Counted from the first letter of the stretch, positions 16,653-26,851 are shown. The stretch is 64,000 bases of DNA from an uncultured Dysgonomonas sp. (GCA_900556485.1 USOX01000006.1:62001-126000), one strand, 5' to 3'. Notes: generated from the sequence alone by a model not told the origin. Numbers and translations: made by a program.

Positions 16653-16792
16653 CAGCCTAAAAGTTAAAATATTCACAAATCGCTCGATGTAATAAGGCTT
16701 TATCTTCCCTAATTTTAAATGCATAATATGAAATAGTATTTACTTTTTGATAAAAAAAGTTAACAAATAAATATTATAAAGAGATATGTTTC

Positions 16793-16821
16793 ACTTATAA
16801 TAAGTACACTTACTACCTTTG
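16793..16821 (+). promoter_or_regulatory. marR promoter with alternating operator arms
   Basis: The -7 element TACCTTTG is at 16814-16821, 38 bases before the ATG. Directly upstream, ACTTATAATAAGT (16793-16805) is a perfect palindrome with a one-base centre. It shares its right arm with a second palindrome, TAAGTACACTTA (16801-16812). The three alternating ACTTA/TAAGT arms fill the space between the -33 and -7 positions, where a repressor such as the MarR protein encoded next would block transcription. Confidence 0.55.
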
Positions 16822-16859
16822 CTGCCTATTATATAAATTATTACAATATATAAATATAA

Positions 16860-17327
16860 ATGGGAGATGATTGTATAAATAAAGATCCTACAATGGAACT
16901 TGGGTATTTAATTTGGAGAGTTTCCAAATATTGGCAAAGAGGTAAGCATAAGCTGTTGGATGAATTTGGGCTGACAGGTTCACAACTAGAGTTGCTTGGT
17001 GCTATATATCATATGTCAAAGCTGAACATGGAGGTTACTCAAATCGTTTTATCTCAGGAGACAGAAATTGATCCTATGACCACTTCTACTATATTAAGGA
17101 ATCTGGAAAAGAAAGGTTTAATTAATAGAACGGAAAGTAAAACAGATACTCGGGCTAGAATTGTAGATGTAACAGAATTAGGAACTGAGCTTTTTAAAAA
17201 AGCAAAAATGAAAGTAGAAAATGAACAGGAAAGGCTTTTTGAAAGAATCAACAAAGATGCTTTAATTAAGCAATTAAGAGATCTCTTAGATGAGATGGAC
17301 AGATTAAGTAAATTAGACAATTTTTAA
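16860..17327 (+). CDS. MarR-family transcriptional regulator
   Basis: A 155-residue winged-helix regulator. The helix-turn-helix region covers about residues 45-90 (VTQIVLSQETEIDPMTTSTI for the recognition helix), and the wing is at KGLINRTESKTDTRARIVDV. The C-terminal helices should form the dimer interface. It lies 16 bases upstream of the RND efflux adaptor gene in the same direction, so it most likely controls the pump and itself. Derepression by pump substrates is typical for the family, but no ligand can be inferred. Confidence 0.9.
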   Translation: MGDDCINKDPTMELGYLIWRVSKYWQRGKHKLLDEFGLTGSQLELLGAIYHMSKLNMEVTQIVLSQETEIDPMTTSTILRNLEKKGLINRTESKTDTRARIVDVTELGTELFKKAKMKVENEQERLFERINKDALIKQLRDLLDEMDRLSKLDNF

Positions 17328-17343
17328 ATAATTATTTTAAGGT

Positions 17344-18456
17344 ATGGATGTTAAGAAGATTGTTTTTGGAGCAATAGCTCTAATGGTTATGGTATCATGC
17401 GGGAATAAAAATTCAAATCCGTTGGGAGGAGGAAGTTCTGAGCCGCAACCTTATCCGACAACTGTTGTAAATGAACAAAATACACAGTTGGAAAACCTTT
17501 ATCCGGTTACGATAAAAGGAAAAGAGGATATTGAAATAAGACCACGCATTGATGGATTTATAGATGCCATTTATGTTGACGAAGGTTCTGTTGTAAGAAA
17601 AGGGCAAAGTTTATTTAAGATAAATTCTCCTTCTGCAGAACAAGCTGTAACAACAGCAAAAGCTGCTGTGGAAAGTGCACAAGCACAAGTAAGTACAGCT
17701 GAATTAAATGTAAACAGAATCAGACCACTTGCCGAAAAAGGTATTGTAAGTCAGGTACAGCTAGATACATATCAGAATGCATACCTAACTTCAAAAGCCA
17801 CTTTAGCTCAAGCTAAGGCTCAATTGGCTAACGCTATGGCTACATTGAGTTGGACAAATGTATTAAGTCCTGTTGACGGAGTTGTTGGTACTATACCATA
17901 TCGTCAAGGTAGTTTGGTTAATAATGGAAATATATTGACTACTGTAGCAAATACGAGTAATGTTTTTGCCTATTTTTCAATGAACGAAACTGAAGTTATG
18001 AACTTCTTAAATACTTTGGAAGGTAAGAATCAGGCTGAGAAAATAAAGAATGCACCTCAGATTACTTTTATAATGAAAGATGGTACAGTATATTCTGAAA
18101 AAGGTAAGCTGGAAACTATTACAGGTACAGTAAATGTAACAACAGGTACAGCTAATTTCCGTGTAGAATTCCCTAATAAAGAAGGTATTCTTAGAAGCGG
18201 AACCAGTGGACGTATATCAATTCCCAGAGAATTGGAAAATGTATATGTAATTCCTCAAAAAGCAACTTTTTCACAACAAAATAAAATTTTGGTATATAAA
18301 GTTCAGGGAGACTCTGTTGTTCAAACTCTTATTTCAGTTTTACCTACACCTGATGGTAAAAACTACGCTGTTACAAGTGGACTTTCTAGTGGAGACAGGA
18401 TTGTTACAGATGGTATCATCACTCTATCAGATGGTAAGAAAATAGTAGTTCAATAA
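17344..18456 (+). CDS. RND efflux periplasmic adaptor (membrane fusion) lipoprotein
   Basis: Bridges the inner-membrane pump and the outer-membrane channel of a tripartite efflux system. A lipoprotein signal is visible (hydrophobic stretch then MVMVSCGN, lipidated Cys19). The order is: half-lipoyl strand (IRPRIDGFIDAIYVDEGSVV region), coiled-coil hairpin around residues 95-160 (AAVESAQAQVSTAELNVNRI), second lipoyl half (SPVDGVVGTIPYRQGSLV), then beta-barrel and membrane-proximal domains. At 370 residues it is normal for the AcrA/MexA family. It precedes the pump gene by 28 bases. Confidence 0.93.
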   Translation: MDVKKIVFGAIALMVMVSCGNKNSNPLGGGSSEPQPYPTTVVNEQNTQLENLYPVTIKGKEDIEIRPRIDGFIDAIYVDEGSVVRKGQSLFKINSPSAEQAVTTAKAAVESAQAQVSTAELNVNRIRPLAEKGIVSQVQLDTYQNAYLTSKATLAQAKAQLANAMATLSWTNVLSPVDGVVGTIPYRQGSLVNNGNILTTVANTSNVFAYFSMNETEVMNFLNTLEGKNQAEKIKNAPQITFIMKDGTVYSEKGKLETITGTVNVTTGTANFRVEFPNKEGILRSGTSGRISIPRELENVYVIPQKATFSQQNKILVYKVQGDSVVQTLISVLPTPDGKNYAVTSGLSSGDRIVTDGIITLSDGKKIVVQ

Positions 18457-18484
18457 TTTCAGATTAAAATAAAAATAAGATACA

Positions 18485-21400
18485 ATGTTAAAAACATTTA
18501 TAGAAAGACCGGTATTATCCACCGTTATATCGATTATTATCGTTGTATTGGGGATAATAGGTTTGGCCACATTGCCTGTAGAGCAATATCCTGATATTGC
18601 GCCACCTACAGTTCAGGTACAAGCTACATATCCGGGTGCAAATGCTGATGTAGTAATGAATAGTGTTATCATTCCACTTGAAGAACAAATAAATGGTGTG
18701 GAAGGTATGACATATATGACATCATCGGCTATGAATAACGGTATGGGTAATGTTCGTATTTATTTTAAACAAGGGGTAAATCCGGATATTGCTGCTGTGA
18801 ACGTACAGAATCTGGTAGCGCGTGCCACCCCTCTATTACCTCAAGAAGTTACACAAATCGGGGTAACAGTGGCTAAACAACAGAATAGTACAATCTTAGG
18901 TTTGACATTAACCACTCAAAACCCGGATTATGATGGAGAGTTTTTGCAGAACTATGCCAATATCAATATTCTACCTCAGATCAAACGTGTATATGGTGTA
19001 GGAGAAGCAGGTGTGTATGGAGCAAAAGACTATTCTATGCGTGTATGGCTGAAACCTGATGTTATGGCATCGTATAAGATTTCAGCTCAAGAAGTTATTG
19101 GTGCATTGACAGATCAAAATATTGAAGCTGCACCAGGGGAGCTTGGACAGAATAGTGACCAGACTTTCCAATATACATTGAAATATACAGGACGTTTAAA
19201 AACAGCGGAGCAATTTGGCGATATCATTATACGTTCGCAAAACGATCAGATACTTAGAGTTAAGGATGTAGCGAATGTTGAATTAGGATCACTAAACTAT
19301 ACTGTTGTATCTAAAACAAATAATAATGATGCGGTATTTATCGCTATCAGCCAGACTGCAGGATCGAATGCGCAGGAGGTTATAGAGAATGTGAAAGCTG
19401 TACTTACAGATGCAGAAAAATCCTTTCCTAAAGGTATAAGCATAAATTATATGATGGACTCCAGTGAATTTCTGGATGCATCTATCGAAAAAGTTATACA
19501 TACTTTGATTGAGGCTTTCATTCTGGTATTTATTGTGGTATTTATCTTCTTACAGGATATCAGATCTACTATCATACCAGCTATCGCTGTTCCGGTTGCG
19601 ATTGTAGGAACATTCTTCTTCTTACAGCTTTTCGGATTCTCTGTAAACTTATTGACTCTGTTCGCTTTGGTACTCGCCATTGGTATTGTGGTGGATGATG
19701 CCATAGTCGTCGTCGAGGCCGTCCATGCTCAGTTGGATGCGGGTGAAAAGGACCCAAAAACTGCAACCATGACGGCAATGAAGGAAATAGCTCCGGCTAT
19801 CGTTTCTATTACGCTGGTTATGTCGGCCGTGTTTATTCCTGTTAGTTTTATTGGTGGTACTACAGGTATCTTCTTTAAACAGTTTGGTTTGACTTTGGCT
19901 ATAGCCATCTTGATTTCTGCGGTAAATGCTTTGACTTTAAGCCCGGCATTATGTGCCTTATTCTTACGAGCTCACGATGAAGAACATCAAAAGAAAAGCT
20001 TTATACAACGTTTCTATTACTCTTTTAACGTTGCATTTAATGCTGCCACTCAGAAGTATAAATCATCATTGCATTTCTTAGGCAAAAGAGGACATCGTTG
20101 GATAACTGTTGCTATTATTGCAGTAGCTTCGGTTGTTTTATTCGGGTTGATGAAGTTCATTCCTACCGGATTTGTCCCTCAGGAAGATAGTGGTGGTGTA
20201 ATGGGATTTATTACATTACCTCCAGGGTCATCTTTGGAAAGAACAGACTCTGTTGTAACTAAAGTTGTTAATATGGCTCAAGAGATTGAAGGCGTTCAAG
20301 GTGTAACCAATATTACAGGTATGAACTTTATGAGTGGACTTGGTAGTTCGTATGCTACTATAATCATAAAGATGGATCCTTGGAACCAACGTAAACTTTC
20401 TACCAATGAGGTGTCGGCTATAATGAAGGAGCAAACTGACAAAGTAAAAGATGCAACATTCTTCTTTATGGCAACCCCTACCCTACAAGGTTTTGGTTTA
20501 GGAGCCGGAGTTGAGATGCAGTTACAAGACAGAATGGGAGGTGATGTTAACGAGTTTTATGGCATAACGACTAACTTTGTTTCAAAAATTCAGCAACGTC
20601 CGGAAGTTATGATGGCTATGACCAACTTTAACCCTAACTTCCCTCAAAAATTGATTGAGGCGGATGTACCTAAAATTAAGGCTGCCGGATTAACTCTCAG
20701 TCAGGTAATGAGTACTCTACAAGTTTATATTGGTAGTTCTTATGTATCTAACTTCAATCTGTATGGTAAGCAATTCCGTGTGATGGTTCAGGCGGCACCT
20801 GAATATAGAAGTAAATTGGAAGATATGAGTGGACTATTTGTACAGACTGCATCAGGAGATATGTCTCCTATAACTGAGTTTATTTCTATAACAGATGTAA
20901 GTGCACCTCCTACACTGAGCCGTTTCAATATGTTCCAATCTATGGACGTTACTATTATCCCTAATATGTTGGAAGGATATAGTACTGGGGACGTATTAAG
21001 AATTATTGAAGAAATGTATCAGGATAAAACTATTTTCCCTGATGGATATAGTTACGAATATTCTGGTATGACCCGTGAAGAGGCTAATAGTGGTAGTCAA
21101 ACAACCTTAATCTTCGGTTTATGTTTGATTTTCGTTTACTTGTTGCTTGCTGCACTATACGAAAGTTATATATTACCATTAGCAGTAATATTCTCTTTAC
21201 CTGTTGGTTTGGCGGGAGTGTTCGTCTTTATATTTGTGGGATTAATGACAGGATCGGGTATTGTGAATAATATTTATGTACAGATATCACTCGTCATGTT
21301 GATCGGTTTGTTGGCTAAGAATGCTATTTTGATTGTAGAATATGCAATCCAGCGTCGTCAGCAGGGTATGAGTATTGTTGATGCAGCCGTGAATGGTGCT

Positions 21401-21658
21401 GTAGCCCGTCTTCGTCCGATATTGATGACTTCATTCGCATTTATCTTTGGTTTGCTTCCTTTAGCTATTGCTACCGGGGCAGGTGCTATTGGTAACCGTT
21501 CTATCGGTATTAGTGCGATTGGAGGTATGCTTATTGGTACTTTGATTGGAGTATTGGTGATTCCATCACTTTATATTATATTCCAATCGATACAAGATAA
21601 GGTAAGTAAATCGGGTATGATCAACTCTAACGATGAGTTCATAAATAAAAATAAATAA
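18485..21658 (+). CDS. RND multidrug efflux pump, AcrB/HAE1 family
   Basis: Proton-driven inner-membrane transporter of 1057 residues, the usual size. It begins with the first transmembrane helix (FIERPVLSTVISIIIVVLGI) and has two large periplasmic loops. Helix 4 carries ALVLAIGIVVDDAIVVVEAV with the two adjacent Asp residues needed for proton relay. The C-terminal half has LIGLLAKNAILIVEYA with the matching Lys. It is flanked by its adaptor (28 bases upstream) and outer-membrane channel (five bases downstream). Hydrophobic drugs, detergents or bile-like compounds are family-typical substrates; specificity is unknown. Confidence 0.96.
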   Translation: MLKTFIERPVLSTVISIIIVVLGIIGLATLPVEQYPDIAPPTVQVQATYPGANADVVMNSVIIPLEEQINGVEGMTYMTSSAMNNGMGNVRIYFKQGVNPDIAAVNVQNLVARATPLLPQEVTQIGVTVAKQQNSTILGLTLTTQNPDYDGEFLQNYANINILPQIKRVYGVGEAGVYGAKDYSMRVWLKPDVMASYKISAQEVIGALTDQNIEAAPGELGQNSDQTFQYTLKYTGRLKTAEQFGDIIIRSQNDQILRVKDVANVELGSLNYTVVSKTNNNDAVFIAISQTAGSNAQEVIENVKAVLTDAEKSFPKGISINYMMDSSEFLDASIEKVIHTLIEAFILVFIVVFIFLQDIRSTIIPAIAVPVAIVGTFFFLQLFGFSVNLLTLFALVLAIGIVVDDAIVVVEAVHAQLDAGEKDPKTATMTAMKEIAPAIVSITLVMSAVFIPVSFIGGTTGIFFKQFGLTLAIAILISAVNALTLSPALCALFLRAHDEEHQKKSFIQRFYYSFNVAFNAATQKYKSSLHFLGKRGHRWITVAIIAVASVVLFGLMKFIPTGFVPQEDSGGVMGFITLPPGSSLERTDSVVTKVVNMAQEIEGVQGVTNITGMNFMSGLGSSYATIIIKMDPWNQRKLSTNEVSAIMKEQTDKVKDATFFFMATPTLQGFGLGAGVEMQLQDRMGGDVNEFYGITTNFVSKIQQRPEVMMAMTNFNPNFPQKLIEADVPKIKAAGLTLSQVMSTLQVYIGSSYVSNFNLYGKQFRVMVQAAPEYRSKLEDMSGLFVQTASGDMSPITEFISITDVSAPPTLSRFNMFQSMDVTIIPNMLEGYSTGDVLRIIEEMYQDKTIFPDGYSYEYSGMTREEANSGSQTTLIFGLCLIFVYLLLAALYESYILPLAVIFSLPVGLAGVFVFIFVGLMTGSGIVNNIYVQISLVMLIGLLAKNAILIVEYAIQRRQQGMSIVDAAVNGAVARLRPILMTSFAFIFGLLPLAIATGAGAIGNRSIGISAIGGMLIGTLIGVLVIPSLYIIFQSIQDKVSKSGMINSNDEFINKNK

Positions 21659-21663
21659 TAACT

Positions 21664-23055
21664 ATGATTAGAAAATATATAAAAGGTGGTATTCTATTGG
21701 GAGTTATACTCTCAATAGGATTCTCCTCTTGCCAAGTAGTGAATAAATATAAGGCTCCTGAAGTAGATGCAGACAATCTGTTCAGAGACGAAAATCCTAC
21801 TGACACTACTACTATAGCAAATATTCCATGGAGAGAATATTTTACTGATCCGGCCCTTCAGGCTCTGATCGATGAAGGCTTAAATAATAACTATGATATG
21901 CGCATAGTTGCCGAACGTATCAAACAGGCAGAAGCAGCTTTGGGTATGGCACGTGCAGCATATTTTCCAAGTCTTGCTGTAGGTGGCAACTTAACTCATA
22001 CAAGATTCAGTAATGGAGCCAGAGGAAGAGATGTATTGGGATACAGCTCAAATGAGTATATGGTCGGATTTATGGCTAGTTGGGAAATAGATGTATGGGG
22101 AAAGCTAAATCGCCAATCACGAGCTAAGTTTGCTGATATGTTAAACAGTTATGCTGGTAGAAATTTAATTCAAACCAGTCTTATCTCAGGTATTTCAAAT
22201 ACTTACTATGCTTTGATTGCTCTTGATGAACAGTTGAAAATAACTAATGAAATGATTGGTTTGATGCAGGAAAGTGTAGTAACAATGGAATCGTTGATGG
22301 AAGGTGGTTTTCAGAATGGAGCTTCTGTAGAACAAATGAAAGCTACTTTATATTCAGCACAAGTATCCATTCCTGACTTAGAAAGCAATATCAAGCAATT
22401 AGAGAATTCATTGTGCCTCATGGTTGGAAGAAAACCTGGTAGTATTACCAGAACTACTCTTGCTGCTCAGAATGTGCCTACACGTTTGGCTCATGGAATA
22501 CCTTTCCAAATGTTAGCTAAACGTCCAGATGTAAGACAAGCTGAATTATCATTCAGGTCTGCTTTCGAATTAACAAATGCTGCGCAAGCAAGTTTTTATC
22601 CATCTATAAATATAAGTAGCGCATCATTGGGTTATGCAGGTACATTATTTAAACCTGAAAATTTAGCAGCTCAAATTATAGGTAGTATTACTCAACCAAT
22701 TTTTGCAAGAAAGCAATTGACTACCCAATTGAAAGTAGCAAAAGCTGAACAACAAGCAGCATTGTTAACATTTGAGCAAACCGTATTATCAGCAGGAAAA
22801 GAAGTCTCAGATATACTATATACATTCGACTCTTCGCTTAAAAAGAACGAAACGAGAATGAAACAAGTAGAATCTTTGGATAAATCTGTTTATTTTACAA
22901 AAGAATTATTGAATGCTGGTGAAGCTAATTATCTGGAAGTGATAAATGCTCAACAGAGTTTACTTCAGGCAAAATTGAATCAGGTTAATGATAAACTGGA
23001 GCAGCTTCAGGCAACATCAGATCTTTATAAGGCTCTTGGTGGAGGCATAGAATAA
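21664..23055 (+). CDS. Outer-membrane efflux channel lipoprotein, TolC/NodT family
   Basis: Outer-membrane exit duct of the tripartite pump. A lipobox is present (GFSSCQ, Cys23), as in OprM/NodT proteins. Two repeated OEP domains can be seen: the first around YDMRIVAERIKQAEAALGMA and the coiled region to about residue 225, the second from LAKRPDVRQAELSFRSAFEL to the end. Length is 463 residues, normal for the family. It starts five bases after the pump stop codon, so the three genes are one transcript. Confidence 0.94.
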   Translation: MIRKYIKGGILLGVILSIGFSSCQVVNKYKAPEVDADNLFRDENPTDTTTIANIPWREYFTDPALQALIDEGLNNNYDMRIVAERIKQAEAALGMARAAYFPSLAVGGNLTHTRFSNGARGRDVLGYSSNEYMVGFMASWEIDVWGKLNRQSRAKFADMLNSYAGRNLIQTSLISGISNTYYALIALDEQLKITNEMIGLMQESVVTMESLMEGGFQNGASVEQMKATLYSAQVSIPDLESNIKQLENSLCLMVGRKPGSITRTTLAAQNVPTRLAHGIPFQMLAKRPDVRQAELSFRSAFELTNAAQASFYPSINISSASLGYAGTLFKPENLAAQIIGSITQPIFARKQLTTQLKVAKAEQQAALLTFEQTVLSAGKEVSDILYTFDSSLKKNETRMKQVESLDKSVYFTKELLNAGEANYLEVINAQQSLLQAKLNQVNDKLEQLQATSDLYKALGGGIE

Positions 23056-23079
23056 TAAAAATTCAAAATATTATGAGTG

Positions 23080-23110
23080 AAAAAGGTGGCAGAAATGTCA
23101 CCTTTTTCTT
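23080..23110 (+). terminator. Terminator of the RND operon
   Basis: The stem AAAAAGGTGGCA / TGTCACCTTTTT (23080-23091 and 23096-23107, one G-T pair) closes on a GAAA tetraloop and runs into T-rich sequence. Confidence 0.85.
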
Positions 23111-23179
23111 TTATATCGTTTTGATTAGATTGTGTTTATTTTTGACCAGATAGTGTCGTATAATATTTTATTATAAATA

Positions 23180-23187
23180 TATCTTTG
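23180..23187 (+). promoter_or_regulatory. -7 promoter element for the GH2 gene
   Basis: TATCTTTG matches TAnnTTTG and lies 65 bases upstream of the ATG at 23253. The -33 region is not convincing. Confidence 0.4.
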
Positions 23188-23252
23188 ATGTAAGGCCCTC
23201 TTTGAACAATCTTATTCATTGAAAAATATATTATATTAAATCTATATAAGAC

Positions 23253-25079
23253 ATGAGAACAATTACCTGTTATTTAATTGCTTTTTTACTATTTGGTTTT
23301 ATAAATCTAAATGCACAAAAAAAAGCTAAGTATACACTCCCTACTCCATGGACTCAAATAGCTGAAGATTCGAAAATACCTCTTTCAGAATATCCTCGTC
23401 CACAAATGGAGCGTACGGAATGGCTTAATCTAAATGGAACTTGGGAATATATGGGTGGAAAAGAGCAAGTAAACCCTGTAGATGCAATAACTCCTCCTGT
23501 TTTCAAAGCCAATGCCGAAAAAATAAGAGTACCCTTTGTTCCAGAAGCAGAACTATCGGGCATCAATCGGAAACAAGAAATAAATTTGTGGTACAAGCGA
23601 AATATTACGATACCGGAAAATTGGAAAGGTAGACGTATTCTTCTTCACTTTGGTGCTGTTGATCGCATTGCTACAGTATTTGTTAATAATAAAAAAGTAG
23701 GAAATCATATCGGTGGCTATACTAGTTTTAGTTTCGATATTACCGATTATCTCAAATCAGGAAACAATGTTTTAGTCGTTGGTGTACACGATCCGAATGA
23801 TGGTAAAGCTCCATCAGGAAAGAATGGGCCTCATGGCGATTATACATTTTCTTCTGGTATATGGCAAACAGTTTGGATGGAACCTGTAGAAAAGGATTAT
23901 ATATCACAAATAAAACTTGTCCCTGATTTGGTAAATAATCGCTTAGAAGTAATTGCTTTATCTCATGCAAACAAACTAGAAGTTATTGCAACTGTAATAG
24001 ATGATGGAAAGGAGGTAGTAAAAAAGAATGGTTTGGTTAATGAAAAACTTTATTTACCAATCAATAATCCTAAATTATGGAGTCCGGATAATCCTTTTTT
24101 GTATGATTTGAAGTTGCAGATAAAAGATAAAAAAGGGCATATCGTTGATGAAGTAAAAAGTTATTTTGGTATGCGTTCAATATCATTAGGTAAGATAGAT
24201 GGTGTTACGAGAACTCTATTAAATGGTGAATTTGTTTTACAACTTGGATTGTTAGATCAAGGATATTGGCCTGATGGCATATTCACAGCTCCTACAGACG
24301 AAGCGCTTCTGTATGATATAGAATTAGCTAAAAAAACAGGCTTTAATGTTATTCGTAAACATATTAAGACCGAACCACACCGTTGGTACTATCATTGCGA
24401 TCGTTTAGGAATACTTGTGTGGCAAGATATGCCTAATTTATGGGAGCCCGATGGAATTGATTCTGTAGCTGTACGCCAACAATTCAGAACAGAATGGAAA
24501 GAAATAATGGATCAACATACAAATTCGCCATCTATTATAACATGGGTACCATTCAATGAAAATTGGGGAGCATTTGAAGTAACAGAAATTACTGATTGGA
24601 CAAAAAAATATGATCCGTCAAGATTAGTAAATGGTAATTCCGGATACAACTTTGCTCCCGGATATCGTAAAGCTTATGGTGATCCTGGTAATGGTGATTT
24701 TGTTGATTTACATAATTATGGTGATATCAACGAAAATGCGACTCCTAAGGCTGAAGAGAACCGTGCGGCATCTATAGGAGAATTCGGAGGTAAGGGTTTA
24801 TTTGTCAGAGGACATATGTGGCCGGTAAGGAATAATGCTTATCAAATATTGGTGAATCAAGGAATATTGACGGATACATATGTGATGTTAATCACCGAAG
24901 TTGAACAAATGATGAAATACAGAGGGGTCAGTGCTGCAATTTACACTCAGACTACCGATGTAGAACACGAAATCAATGGGTTAGTTACATACGATCGTAA
25001 AGTAGAGAAGATGAATTTTGAAAAAGTAAAAGCTATTAATGAGTCTGTAATAAATGGTAGTAAAAATTTGAATAAATAG
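23253..25079 (+). CDS. Glycoside hydrolase family 2 enzyme, exported
   Basis: Periplasmic or surface beta-glycosidase (beta-galactosidase, beta-mannosidase or beta-glucuronidase-like; the exact substrate is not readable). A signal peptide ends near NLNA-QK (about 21). The order is a sugar-binding jelly roll (about 55-215, with LNGTWEYMGG and the IWQTVWMEPV end), an Ig-like domain (about 216-310) and the TIM barrel from about 315. Clan GH-A catalytic residues are visible as the acid/base Glu436 in FNENWG and the probable nucleophile Glu510 in SIGEFGG. At 608 residues it lacks the extra C-terminal domains of LacZ. It stands alone between terminators. Confidence 0.9.
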   Translation: MRTITCYLIAFLLFGFINLNAQKKAKYTLPTPWTQIAEDSKIPLSEYPRPQMERTEWLNLNGTWEYMGGKEQVNPVDAITPPVFKANAEKIRVPFVPEAELSGINRKQEINLWYKRNITIPENWKGRRILLHFGAVDRIATVFVNNKKVGNHIGGYTSFSFDITDYLKSGNNVLVVGVHDPNDGKAPSGKNGPHGDYTFSSGIWQTVWMEPVEKDYISQIKLVPDLVNNRLEVIALSHANKLEVIATVIDDGKEVVKKNGLVNEKLYLPINNPKLWSPDNPFLYDLKLQIKDKKGHIVDEVKSYFGMRSISLGKIDGVTRTLLNGEFVLQLGLLDQGYWPDGIFTAPTDEALLYDIELAKKTGFNVIRKHIKTEPHRWYYHCDRLGILVWQDMPNLWEPDGIDSVAVRQQFRTEWKEIMDQHTNSPSIITWVPFNENWGAFEVTEITDWTKKYDPSRLVNGNSGYNFAPGYRKAYGDPGNGDFVDLHNYGDINENATPKAEENRAASIGEFGGKGLFVRGHMWPVRNNAYQILVNQGILTDTYVMLITEVEQMMKYRGVSAAIYTQTTDVEHEINGLVTYDRKVEKMNFEKVKAINESVINGSKNLNK

Positions 25080-25085
25080 AGAATA

Positions 25086-25117
25086 AAAAAGAAGAGGAAT
25101 ATTTTCCTCTTCTTTTT
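25086..25117. terminator. Bidirectional terminator between GH2 and SulP genes
   Basis: Perfect 14-bp arms AAAAAGAAGAGGAA and TTCCTCTTCTTTTT with a four-base loop; A-run on one side and T-run on the other serve both convergent genes. Confidence 0.88.
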
Positions 25118-25141
25118 GTATATATTTTTTTATAAATAACG

Positions 25142-26851
25142 TTATTGTTGAACGCTATTTGTATCTAAAATAGCGTTTGCCCTTTCTAAGGCAACATTAA
25201 TATTATCACAAATATTTTCTTCTCCAATCATTTCAGGTATATCTGAACTTTCAATCATTCTATGTACCTCTGGGCGTACTCCTGATAGAATAACCTGAAT
25301 TCCATCCTTTTTAGATTTGAGGCATAAACTTTCCAAATTATGCAGACCTGTAGAATCAATAAAAGGGACTTTACGCATGCGGATTATACGAATTTTTGAT
25401 TTATCACCAATTATACGCATACTTTCATCAAATTTATTTGCAATACCAAAGAAGAATGGCCCATCTATTTCATATACTTCTATTCCATCAGGTAATGTTA
25501 ATATTTCATCATCATGTGCAATTTCACCTTCGCCTGTTAAGTCAAGTTTTTTCTTTATTACAGATACATGAGTTACTTCATTTATCCGCTTCATAAATAG
25601 AACAACAGCCAATAAAAGTCCAACTTCGATAGCAATAGTAAGGTCGAATATGACAGTAAGGAAGAATGTTATTAATAAGACAGCAACATCTGACTTTTGA
25701 TTTTTTAATAAGGCTTTGAATGTACGCCACTCGCTCATATTATATGATACAATAACCAATACACCTGCTAAACAAGCCATTGGTATATATTGTGCTAAAG
25801 GCATCAACAATAATAATATTAATAATAATACAACTGCGTGAATAATACCGGCTATGGGCGTACGACCTCCGTTATTTATATTTGTCATTGTACGGGCTAT
25901 GGCTCCTGTAGCAGGGATACCACCAAAAAGAGGAGTGATAATATTTGCGACTCCTTGTGCTATTAATTCAGTGTTAGAATTGTGCTTCTCCCCTCCTATT
26001 ACACCGTCTGCAACTGTAGCAGATAACAATGATTCGATAGCTCCTAATAATGCTATAGTGAGGGCAACCGGTAGTAAATCTGAAATGGTTGCCATATTAA
26101 TATCAGGAATTTCGGCTTCTGGCAACGCAGCATTAATACTAAAACGATCCCCGATTGTGTCAATAGCATTAATGCCTAAATATGTTTTTAGAAAATAAAC
26201 GATAACTGTTATGACTATAATTGCTACTAACGATCCCGGAATTTTTTTTACAATTCGTGGAGTAATTACTATAATTAGTATACTAGCTATACTAACCAGC
26301 GTATTCCACCAATTGATAGTATTGAAATATTTAATATAGATAATCCATTTTCCAATAAAATCGCCCGGTACTTTTTCCCCTCCAAAAGTAAGCCCGAATA
26401 TATCTGCTATTTGTGTAGTAAAGATAGTTACCGCAATGCCACTTGTAAATCCGACAATAATAGGATATGGTATGAATTTAATGATTTTACCAAGTTTGAA
26501 AACGCCCAATAATATTAAAATAACTCCGGCAATAATAGTAGCAATGATCAGACCTTTCATTCCATGGGTTTGCACTACTCCATAAACAATTACGATGAAG
26601 GCTCCTGTGGGACCACCTATCTGTACGCGGCTACCTCCTAAAAATGAGATAATAAATCCTGCAATAATTGCTGTGATAATACCTTGCTCGGGACTAACCC
26701 CTGAAGCTATACCAAATGCCAGAGCAAGTGGTAGTGCGACAATACCGACAATAATCCCCGACATCAGGTCGTTGATAAATTTGCTTTTGTCATAGGTCTT
26801 TAATGAAATAAATAATTGAGGAGTAAAGTCCTTCAATAAGTTTTTTTCCAT
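25142..26851 (-). CDS. SulP-family anion transporter with STAS domain
   Basis: Inner-membrane transporter of the SLC26/SulP family, 569 residues. The membrane domain starts with the conserved DLMSGIIVGIVALPLALAFG and GPTGAFIVIV, and includes GGIPATGAIARTMTNI with the family's conserved loop. A cytoplasmic STAS domain follows from about residue 435 (EVYEIDGPFFFGIANKFDE, ...MRKVPFIDSTGLHNLESL). Substrates in the family are sulfate, bicarbonate or dicarboxylates, and the sequence alone does not decide among them. It is transcribed singly, divergent from rubrerythrin. Confidence 0.93.
   Translation of the reverse strand: MEKNLLKDFTPQLFISLKTYDKSKFINDLMSGIIVGIVALPLALAFGIASGVSPEQGIITAIIAGFIISFLGGSRVQIGGPTGAFIVIVYGVVQTHGMKGLIIATIIAGVILILLGVFKLGKIIKFIPYPIIVGFTSGIAVTIFTTQIADIFGLTFGGEKVPGDFIGKWIIYIKYFNTINWWNTLVSIASILIIVITPRIVKKIPGSLVAIIVITVIVYFLKTYLGINAIDTIGDRFSINAALPEAEIPDINMATISDLLPVALTIALLGAIESLLSATVADGVIGGEKHNSNTELIAQGVANIITPLFGGIPATGAIARTMTNINNGGRTPIAGIIHAVVLLLILLLLMPLAQYIPMACLAGVLVIVSYNMSEWRTFKALLKNQKSDVAVLLITFFLTVIFDLTIAIEVGLLLAVVLFMKRINEVTHVSVIKKKLDLTGEGEIAHDDEILTLPDGIEVYEIDGPFFFGIANKFDESMRIIGDKSKIRIIRMRKVPFIDSTGLHNLESLCLKSKKDGIQVILSGVRPEVHRMIESSDIPEMIGEENICDNINVALERANAILDTNSVQQ

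Noticed and set aside
25854..26198. Open frame on the plus strand opposite the SulP gene
   Set aside because: It is a mirror frame of a transmembrane-coding region, with no independent support.
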